A stretch of 64,000 nucleotides of DNA from the NCBI RefSeq assembly GCF_000421585.1, contig NZ_ATXH01000010.1:16873-80872 (forward strand), read 5' to 3'. Shown piece by piece: positions 58,120-64,000 of the stretch. A program made the position numbers and the translations under genes. This DNA is from Thermodesulfatator atlanticus DSM 21156 (GTDB lineage Bacteria > Desulfobacterota > Thermodesulfobacteria > Thermodesulfobacteriales > Thermodesulfatatoraceae). Under the pieces are notes generated by a model. That model was not told the origin of the DNA. It was given only the letters and a program-made list of their open reading frames with translations, and ran no database searches. Within the stretch, counting starts at the first letter, position 1, and each line of letters begins with the position of its first letter.

Positions 58120-59194
58120 AGCTAAGCCTGCACTTTGCCCGTTTTGTGGTCGGCCAATTGCCCCACCACAAAACCTGGGGTTTCAATATTCAGATTTTGA
58201 CGCGGGTTTTTGCGATTGCGGGGCGGTCTATGTAAGCGATGTAACCGGTCACAACCAGGGTGCTGCCTTTGTGGAGGCCTTACTCCTAGCCTGTGGTGGC
58301 AACTGGGACCTTGCCTGGGAACTTTCCCCTGAAGAAGACTACCAGGAATACGTGCTTGAACATTACGACCAGAAAAGCCACCAGGTCTTTGGAGACCCTT
58401 CTGATCGCGTAAGTGTAAGAGGGGTTTTATATTTCCTACGCTTAGTTGACGAAATAAGAGAGCTTTCAGCTGAAAAAATAGCCAAGCTCAAACAAGAAAA
58501 GCGTAAAACAGAAACACCCCCAGAGGGTTTTAAACCCAAACGCTTGAGGCGTCAGGAAATAGAAGAACTTTTGCGCAAAGACAAGTCTCAAGAAGTTGTC
58601 TTTCACTGCCGCTTTTTGCCGGTAAATTTAAGCACCTTGCGCAAAGTTCTTTATAGTGCGGATCCCCTTTTGCGCTGGAAGGCCATCCTTACCCTCGGTG
58701 AAGCAGCCCAGGCTGTTTTAAAAAGCCGCCCGGATATCGTGGCAGATTTAATCAAGCGGCTTATTTACTCAAGTGCCGACTCGGCAGCCTCTGCCTGGGG
58801 AGCCCTTGAAACTGTTGGCGAAATCATCAGGCGTGAGCCAGAAAGATTCGGTCTTTTCGTGAAAAATCTCTTTGCCTTTTTAAAATATCCGGAATTTAGG
58901 CCCGCAGCCCTTTGGGCGCTTTACCGCATCGGAGAAAAAAAACCCTCCCTTATACGTGGTGAAAGGGTTTTTGTGCTGGTAGAACTCTTGAAAGATGCCA
59001 CCCCTGAAACAAGGGCCCTTGCCACCCTTGCCTGCGCTTCTAGCAAAATACTAGAAGCACTTAAAGAACTTAAAAAACTAACAAATGACGACACGGAAGT
59101 GGAAATATTTAATCCGGAAAAGCAAATCTTTGAAAGGAGAACAATCGCAGATTTAGCAAAAGAAGCCATCGAAAAAATAGAAAAGGAGAATTAA
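58112..59194 (+). CDS. zinc-finger and HEAT-repeat protein
   Basis: A 360-residue protein. The N-terminus has a zinc-finger-like pattern (LCPFCGRP and FCDCGAVYV), then a conserved acidic region (GNWDLAWELSPEEDYQEYVLE), and HEAT-like helical repeats from about residue 165 to the end (LRWKAILTLGEAAQAVLK, ASAWGALETVGEIIRREPE). No catalytic motif is seen. It is in the middle of a TPR-HEAT-TPR operon, in overlapping translation with both neighbours, which suggests a shared complex of unknown role. Confidence 0.7.
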   Translation: MLKAKPALCPFCGRPIAPPQNLGFQYSDFDAGFCDCGAVYVSDVTGHNQGAAFVEALLLACGGNWDLAWELSPEEDYQEYVLEHYDQKSHQVFGDPSDRVSVRGVLYFLRLVDEIRELSAEKIAKLKQEKRKTETPPEGFKPKRLRRQEIEELLRKDKSQEVVFHCRFLPVNLSTLRKVLYSADPLLRWKAILTLGEAAQAVLKSRPDIVADLIKRLIYSSADSAASAWGALETVGEIIRREPERFGLFVKNLFAFLKYPEFRPAALWALYRIGEKKPSLIRGERVFVLVELLKDATPETRALATLACASSKILEALKELKKLTNDDTEVEIFNPEKQIFERRTIADLAKEAIEKIEKEN

Positions 59195-59826
59195 TGGACG
59201 AAGAAAAAATTCAAGAAAAATTAAAAGAACTTCACAACAAGGCCCAGGTCCCTGAGGAAGAACTTGATGATGAAACCAAAGCGCGCAAATGGCTTGAGGA
59301 AGCCAAAGTTATGTGGGGCCAAGGCAGAAGCCTTGATGCCCTTGAAAGGGCTGAAGAGGCCCTAAAAATTTTCCTCGATAAAAAACTTTACCGGGAGGCT
59401 GTTAACGCCGCAGAGGTTGTTGGCGACATAAAGTTTTTCCGTGAAAGATTTGAAGAAGCCCTTAAGCCTTACAAAATGGCCTTAGATATTTGCGAAGAAT
59501 TTGAAGACGAAATAAGCGCGGCTCTGATCGCAGAAAAAATCATTTTTGTTTACCAAAAGATGGGCGAAGCCCAAAAGGCCCTGCCCTATCTTTACCGCTG
59601 CCTTGAAATTGCTGAAAAATATAGCGATGCTCACCGGGCCGCGCGCATGATGGCAGGGATCGGAGACGTCAAAAAACTTGGCGGAGAGATAGACGCGGCA
59701 CGTGAGGCTTACGAAATCGCCTTAAAAATTTATAAAGGCCTTGGGGCCCGCGACCAAGCTAAATTAGTGGAAGAGGCTTTGGCTTCACTTAGTGACAAAC
59801 TGGGCTCCGGGGAAACGACCTCGTAA
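59194..59826 (+). CDS. TPR protein
   Basis: A 210-residue, helical protein with TPR-like repeats (WLEEAKVMWGQGRSLDALERAEEAL, split as WLEEAKVMWGQGRS and LDALERAEEAL; also RFEEALKPYKMALDICEEFE and EIDAAREAYEIALKIYKGLG). Start shares bases with the previous stop (TAATG). It is last in the TPR-HEAT-TPR unit and overlaps the convergent YkgJ gene by 42 bases. Confidence 0.8.
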   Translation: MDEEKIQEKLKELHNKAQVPEEELDDETKARKWLEEAKVMWGQGRSLDALERAEEALKIFLDKKLYREAVNAAEVVGDIKFFRERFEEALKPYKMALDICEEFEDEISAALIAEKIIFVYQKMGEAQKALPYLYRCLEIAEKYSDAHRAARMMAGIGDVKKLGGEIDAAREAYEIALKIYKGLGARDQAKLVEEALASLSDKLGSGETTS

Positions 59827-60363
59827 AGCCGCTGGAAGGGGGACCCTTACCTTTCCCCCTTCGGGAGCCATTTTCTCAGATAAAGCGCTAAGTCTTTCCA
59901 AGACTTTCTCGAAAAACACCGTGGGATAAGTTTTCCCGGGTTCAAAGCCAGAGTAGCCACACACGAATGTTTCTCCGGCAATCTGGACCGGGATACCATA
60001 TAAACGGCAGGTCGCAGGACGCGCCTCATAAAGATCACACAGGCGTTTATCGTTAAGGAGCGGGCAGCGAATTTTAATGGCGGAAATCACAAAGGGCGTA
60101 AGCACCGAAGGCTTTTTACGTTGCCACTGCCTTTCGTACTTTTCAACCCGCCTCAGAATATCACGCCGAATCTTACGCGGGCTTCTTAAAAAGTCCCGGT
60201 AAATAAGAGCTGCTTCTGCCAGGGATAAATCGAAAAGAGCATGACAGCAGTCATCACACCGGGGTTTACAGCGCACTTCTTTAGGATAAAGCCTTTTGGT
60301 CTCGTTAAAGGCAGCTTCTATTTCGCCAAATATTTCTGTAAGTCCCTGCCAGATAGCTTGCAT
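59785..60363 (-). CDS. YkgJ-family cysteine-cluster protein
   Basis: The 192-residue protein has the cysteine-rich motif of the YkgJ/DUF-type zinc or iron-sulfur family: VRCKPRCDDCCHALFDL near residue 31, IRCPLLNDKRLCDLYEARPATCRLYG near 110 (as IRCPLLNDKRLC and EARPATCRLYG), and a later FVCGYSG. Its function is not known. It lies just upstream of an FmdB-type zinc ribbon gene with only two bases of gap, reading in the same direction. Confidence 0.8.
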   Translation of the reverse strand: MQAIWQGLTEIFGEIEAAFNETKRLYPKEVRCKPRCDDCCHALFDLSLAEAALIYRDFLRSPRKIRRDILRRVEKYERQWQRKKPSVLTPFVISAIKIRCPLLNDKRLCDLYEARPATCRLYGIPVQIAGETFVCGYSGFEPGKTYPTVFFEKVLERLSALSEKMAPEGGKVRVPLPAALRGRFPGAQFVTK

Positions 60364-60365
60364 GG

Positions 60366-60608
60366 TTATTTAGTATAGCCAGGAAGGTTAAGATGTGCAC
60401 AAGTACCTGTATCACATTTTTGGGTGGAAAGACTTGGCTTTGAGGAACTTCCCGAACCAGTTATTACCGCACCGGTAACACTCATAAGGCGCTTTACGCG
60501 AGGACTTTCGCACTTTTGGCAACGAACAGAGTCTATCTCCTCACGGCTCTTCAGAAGAACTTCAAACTCGTGCTGACAATCCTCGCAAACAAATTCATAA
60601 ATAGGCAT
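60366..60608 (-). CDS. FmdB-family zinc ribbon protein
   Basis: The start is the ATG at 60608 (MPIYEFVCEDCQHEFEVLL) after AAGGAGGCC. The 80-residue protein has two CxxC pairs (CEDC and CQKC) typical of FmdB regulators, a predicted regulatory protein, and a Gly/Ser tail ending in CDTGTCAHLNLPGYTK with two further cysteines. It is divergent from aroC. Confidence 0.88.
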   Translation of the reverse strand: MPIYEFVCEDCQHEFEVLLKSREEIDSVRCQKCESPRVKRLMSVTGAVITGSGSSSKPSLSTQKCDTGTCAHLNLPGYTK

Positions 60609-60680
60609 AAGGGCCTCCTTTTCTTTTTCGAGAGGAATTAGGTTAAAATGGAAGACCAAAAAGTCAACAAGGAGCAAAAC

Positions 60681-61781
60681 ATGCCTGGCAATACCTTCGG
60701 CCAAATTTTTCGAGTAACAACCTTTGGGGAGTCACACGGCCCGGCCTTAGGGGCAGTGATCGACGGCTGCCCTCCAGGGCTTTCCCTTGATGAAGCCTAT
60801 ATCCAGGAAGAATTAGATCGCAGAAGGCCGGGGAAGTCTCTGGCAGAAACCCCTCGCAAGGAAAAAGACAAAGTGCATATTCTTTCAGGGGTCTTTGAAG
60901 GGAAAACCACAGGGTGCCCCATCGCGCTTGTCATCTATAACGAAGACGCAAGGCCCGGAGCTTACGAAGAAATAAAAGATCTTTTCCGCCCTGGCCATGG
61001 GGATGCCACTTATTTCTGGAAGTACGGCTTAAGGGATTGGCGTGGAGGCGGAAGGTCAAGCGGACGTGAAACTGCCGCCCGGGTGGCAGCAGGAGCGGTG
61101 GCCAAAAGGCTTCTTCAAGAATTCGGTATCGAAGTCATCGCCTACACCCTTGCCCTTGGGGGCGTAAAAGCCAAGCGCAAAGACCTTTCTTTTGTGTATC
61201 AAAATAGATTTTTTTGCCCTGACCAGGATATGGTCGAAAAGATGGAAGAGAGGATAAAGGAAGTGCGTGCTATGGGAGACTCCGTGGGAGGAATCGTTGA
61301 AATCGTGGCCAGAGGTGTCCCCGCCGGCCTTGGTGAGCCTGTATTTGACAAGTTAGATGCAGATCTTGCCAAGGCGCTTATGAGCATAGGTGCGGTCAAA
61401 GGGGTTGAGATTGGCGCAGGATTTGGTGCAGCAGAGATGCTTGGCTCAGAAAATAACGACGAACTAACCCCAAAGGGGTTTAAGACTAACAATGCAGGGG
61501 GAATTTTGGCCGGCATCTCTAATGGAGATGAAATAATTGCCCGTGTGGCGGTAAAACCGATACCAAGCATTAGCAAAGAGCAAGAAACAATAGACATAAA
61601 CATGAAACCTCGAAAGATAAAGGTTGGCGGAAGGCATGATGCCTCTGCTATTCCGAGAATAGTTCCTGTTTGCCAGGCTATGGTGCGCTTGGTGCTTGCA
61701 GATCATCTCCTAAGGCAATTAAGCCTTGGTCATTTTGCGAGATGGACCAAGTACCCCTTTGGGAGCGAAAAAAATGCCTAA
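60681..61781 (+). CDS. aroC: chorismate synthase
   Basis: The start is the ATG at 60681 (MPGNTFGQIFRVTTFGESHG), because AAGGAG stands just before it and the family starts there; an upstream ATG at 60648 lacks a ribosome site. The 366-residue enzyme makes chorismate from EPSP. Motifs seen: GESHGPALGAVIDGCPPG, RPGHGDATYFWKYG, RSSGRETAARVAAGAVAK, MGDSVGGIVE, NNAGGILAGISNGDEI and VGGRHDASAIPRIVPV. Length as in the family. Confidence 0.97.
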   Translation: MPGNTFGQIFRVTTFGESHGPALGAVIDGCPPGLSLDEAYIQEELDRRRPGKSLAETPRKEKDKVHILSGVFEGKTTGCPIALVIYNEDARPGAYEEIKDLFRPGHGDATYFWKYGLRDWRGGGRSSGRETAARVAAGAVAKRLLQEFGIEVIAYTLALGGVKAKRKDLSFVYQNRFFCPDQDMVEKMEERIKEVRAMGDSVGGIVEIVARGVPAGLGEPVFDKLDADLAKALMSIGAVKGVEIGAGFGAAEMLGSENNDELTPKGFKTNNAGGILAGISNGDEIIARVAVKPIPSISKEQETIDINMKPRKIKVGGRHDASAIPRIVPVCQAMVRLVLADHLLRQLSLGHFARWTKYPFGSEKNA

Positions 61782-62121
61782 AATTGTCGTAATTTGCCAC
61801 GAAAAAGACTGGGCCCCTGGCATCGAAAAGGCCCTGTCTTTAGTAAAAGAAGACGAAACACTACTTCTCGTAATGGACGAAGGGGTTAAAAGGTGTATTG
61901 TTTGTGAGCCCGAGCTCTTTAGGCTCCTTCATCAATTCATCCTTGATGGGGGAAAGGCCCTGGTGTGCTTAAGTTCACTTAAAAAGGCTGGAATTCCTCC
62001 TACAAGGCCTCCTGAAATCTTTGAAAGAATAGAAGACGGAAGAAAGTTTCTTGAAGATGCAAACCAAAACGGCTTTGAAATTGTCAAAGCTTGTATTAGT
62101 GGTGGCATTTTTAGCCGATAA
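61774..62121 (+). CDS. unknown small alpha/beta protein
   Basis: A 115-residue protein that begins inside the last codons of aroC (MPKIVVICHEKDWAPG). Its alternating strands and helices (LLLVMDEGVKRCIVCEPE, KALVCLSSLKKAGI) resemble DsrE/DsrF-like folds, but no clear family motif is seen. Two cysteines near residues 33 and 37 (CIVC) are present. It shares the aroC transcript by overlap. Confidence 0.55.
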   Translation: MPKIVVICHEKDWAPGIEKALSLVKEDETLLLVMDEGVKRCIVCEPELFRLLHQFILDGGKALVCLSSLKKAGIPPTRPPEIFERIEDGRKFLEDANQNGFEIVKACISGGIFSR

Positions 62122-62181
62122 TGACTTTGGGTGAGCGGACGGGCCACGGATTCTTAATGATGTTAGGCGTTTATAGTTAAA

Positions 62182-62697
62182 ATGCACAGAAACTACACGT
62201 TAATAGCAATTTTGATCGTGCTTTTTTTAATTGGTGGGCTTTTTGTTTTTGGAAAGCAGGTAAAAAATTTCTTTTTGGAGCCCAAAAAGACAAAAGAAAT
62301 TCCTTCGATGCTTAAGGCCCTTCCTTTTGAGAATAAAGAAAAGCCGATCCCAAAGAGAAACCAACTACTCCTTGCCAAGCTTAAAGACAATCAAATTTAT
62401 CTTGAAAAGATAATTGTTTCCCCAAAAGGGGCCCCGCGAGGAGCCTTTGTAATTTTTGACTTAGTGATTGAATTAAAAGACAAAAAAATTGCTAAAAAAC
62501 TGCGCACCCATGATGATCTCTTGCGTGACGAAATAGTCTCAACCCTTGCCGAAAAAGACTGGCTTGATTTCCAAAACGCCGATGGGCTTGCCCTCATCAA
62601 AAAAGACTTAATAGCTACTCTCAGAGCAAAACTAGGCTCACACGTGGCTCGCATCTACCTCATACATTTTGCCACCGGCCAACAAAAAGGCCTCTAA
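62182..62697 (+). CDS. FliL-like membrane protein
   Basis: The 171-residue protein has one N-terminal membrane segment (residues 6-25), then a FliL-like domain with LVIELKDKKIAKKLRTHD, LLRDEIVSTLAEKDWLDFQN and IKKDLIATLRAKLG near the end. FliL supports flagellar motor stators. No other flagellar gene is in the window, so its role may differ from motility. No clear ribosome site precedes the ATG. Confidence 0.65.
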   Translation: MHRNYTLIAILIVLFLIGGLFVFGKQVKNFFLEPKKTKEIPSMLKALPFENKEKPIPKRNQLLLAKLKDNQIYLEKIIVSPKGAPRGAFVIFDLVIELKDKKIAKKLRTHDDLLRDEIVSTLAEKDWLDFQNADGLALIKKDLIATLRAKLGSHVARIYLIHFATGQQKGL

Positions 62698-62732
62698 AAT
62701 AGGAAGCCTGTAAGGGGGGCGACAAAGCGATC

Positions 62733-64000
62733 TCAAGAAACCTCTTCCACCTCAAAAGAAACAATGTTCCGCTTACGCTTGCTAAACTCAACCCCGATGA
62801 GCCAGATCTTCTCGCACTTCCCCTGATACTTCTCAAAGTAGCGCTTCTCTTTTAGCTGTAAAAGTGCTTTACCTTCAGGCTTATCATCCACGACTTTGAA
62901 TTCAAAGAGATAGCACCTGCCCTCAAATATCACCGCCATATCAAGGCGGCCCTGGTTCGTAGCTTCTTCCACCCGCACGTCCAGGCCAAGCGCCGCAAAA
63001 TAGCAGTAAAAAATGCTTGCGTAAAAACCTTCATATCCCGCAAGCTCCGTCTTTCGATACCAGTCATGCGGAATCGACGCAAAAAAACCATGAAAGATAT
63101 CTCTTAGAGCCCCAAAATCTTCCGCTTCAAGGGCATCGTAAAGCCTGTCTATCAAACGCTCTTTGGCTGACAATCTCTCTGAGAGAAAATTAAGTATGGC
63201 ATCGGTAAAACTCATCTTTACTTCAAGATTGGGATAACCAAGGAGATATCTCCTCCGGGGGCCTCGTTTTTTTAGCTCTTTGATGGTGAGATAACCCGTC
63301 TGAAAAAGCACCGCCTCAAGTTCGATGGTTTCTATGTCAAAGCTTTCCAGAAGAACCTCCCCAACCTCTACTTCTTCAAGTTCAGGAACAAGAAATTTTC
63401 TTTCCAAAAGGAGCTTGATCAAGAAAGTAGGTGTGCCGGTTTCAAACCAGTAAGGCCGAAACTCATAACTTCGCAAAAAGAGCAGAATGTCGAAGGGATT
63501 GTAAACAGGCTCCCCCAGCCAGGAGTAGCCGTTGTACCAGCGACGCACCTCAGAAAGATCAATCCCTTCAAGGCGATCGGCAAAGGTGTTTTCAAATTCT
63601 TCCTGGGTGTAGCCACATATAGTGGCGTAAGCAGGCGAAATAGTTATGTCTTCCAGGTTATTTAAACCTGAAAAAATCGATACCTTGGAAAATTTGGTAA
63701 CGCCAGTGAGGAAGCAGAATTTAAGATAAGGATCTGCGTCTTTGAGTACGGAGTAGAAATTTTTTAGTTTTTCGCGAATGCGTGCTGCGGTTTCAATGCT
63801 ATCTATCCTATCCAAGATAGGTTTATCGTATTCATCAACCAGCACTACAGTTTTGGCGCCGTATTTTTCCGCAGCCTTTTTGATGAGCTCATAAAAACAG
63901 GCCCGGTAATCTTCGGCGTGTTTACAGGTAATTTCTAAGGTTTCCTGGTTTTCTTCAAGAATCAGAAGGATACGTTTTATAAGGTCGTTTTCGTCTTCGA
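62733..64000 (-). CDS. AAA-ATPase-like/PD-(D/E)XK nuclease-family protein, partial
   Basis: The frame is open to the right edge, so the N-terminal part with the ATPase P-loop is outside the window. Visible: VVLVDEYDKPILD (Walker B-like), FCFLTGVTKFSKVSIFSGLNNLEDIT (as FCFLTGVTKFSK and SGLNNLEDIT), RRWYNGYSWLG and a C-terminal nuclease-like segment GRLDMAVIFEGRCYLFEFKVVDDKPEG. This matches the DUF1703 AAA-ATPase-like family, common in anaerobes in many copies; its function is unknown. Confidence 0.8.
   Translation of the reverse strand, partial: EDENDLIKRILLILEENQETLEITCKHAEDYRACFYELIKKAAEKYGAKTVVLVDEYDKPILDRIDSIETAARIREKLKNFYSVLKDADPYLKFCFLTGVTKFSKVSIFSGLNNLEDITISPAYATICGYTQEEFENTFADRLEGIDLSEVRRWYNGYSWLGEPVYNPFDILLFLRSYEFRPYWFETGTPTFLIKLLLERKFLVPELEEVEVGEVLLESFDIETIELEAVLFQTGYLTIKELKKRGPRRRYLLGYPNLEVKMSFTDAILNFLSERLSAKERLIDRLYDALEAEDFGALRDIFHGFFASIPHDWYRKTELAGYEGFYASIFYCYFAALGLDVRVEEATNQGRLDMAVIFEGRCYLFEFKVVDDKPEGKALLQLKEKRYFEKYQGKCEKIWLIGVEFSKRKRNIVSFEVEEVS

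Overview
The window reads as chromosomal DNA of a thermophilic, strictly anaerobic, Gram-negative bacterium. My best inference is Thermodesulfobacteria or a related Desulfobacterota lineage. The reasons are two superoxide reductases and a flavodiiron oxygen reductase, archaeal-type phosphoglycerate mutase and NifI regulators, a core-type MetE, an archaeal-type RNA-ligase partner protein, waaA (a lipopolysaccharide gene), and type IV pilin genes. No rRNA, tRNA, CRISPR array, transposase or phage gene was seen. The two edge genes are cut by the window.

Layout. 1-4.7 kb: yjbQ-like (partial) and a fumarase beta subunit, divergent from der; an exported superoxide reductase; apgM with an overlapping nucleotidyltransferase. 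4.8-12.4 kb: an HD-GYP membrane protein, a TPR/SARP-type regulator, an intracellular trypsin-like protease with two unknown proteins, a repeat-rich gap, a type IV pilin under a textbook sigma-54 promoter, and an orphan response regulator. 12.6-19.9 kb: a nitrogen-fixation operon on the minus strand, nifH-nifI1-nifI2-nifB-nifD-nifK-cynS-nifE, behind a perfect sigma-54 -24/-12 element. 20-26.6 kb: PilZ protein, methyltransferase, the ammonium-assimilation operon glnB-glnD-glnA, and a J-domain protein. 26.7-33.7 kb: core metE, RNA-ligase partner, PHP protein, KamA-family radical SAM enzyme, HEAT protein, flavodiiron protein, desulfoferrodoxin and a DUF89 protein. 33.9-46.7 kb: icd, leuS, an ABC exporter, rpsA, sppA, an HU/IHF-Ppx fusion, guaB and pilC. 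46.6-64 kb: DUF434 protein, dnaJ, waaA, acsA, paaK, a double-ACT protein, ligA, a DUF433/DUF5615 pair, mltG, TPR and HEAT proteins, aroC, a FliL-like protein and an edge AAA/nuclease-type protein.

The main discovery candidate is nifD. The gene has a proper start and Shine-Dalgarno at 17378 and an uninterrupted frame to 15948, except for one in-frame TGA at codon 46. That codon falls exactly where all molybdenum nitrogenase alpha subunits carry the first P-cluster cysteine (Azotobacter alpha-Cys62). The other P-cluster cysteines and both FeMo-cofactor ligands are intact. Eighteen nucleotides after the TGA is a GC-rich hairpin whose loop contains GGUC, the layout of a bacterial SECIS element. 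The simplest reading is a selenocysteine-containing nitrogenase with selenium at a P-cluster ligand. A sequencing error or a recent nonsense mutation is the main alternative, and no selenocysteine machinery gene lies in this window to settle it.

Other points of interest are a cyanase gene inside the nif operon, nifE without nifN, the HU/IHF-exopolyphosphatase fusion, a Tat-exported superoxide reductase, a 17-bp hairpin that buries the pilC ribosome-binding site, a structured leader or small RNA upstream of dnaJ, and a dispersed palindromic repeat with one copy translated inside an HD-GYP gene.
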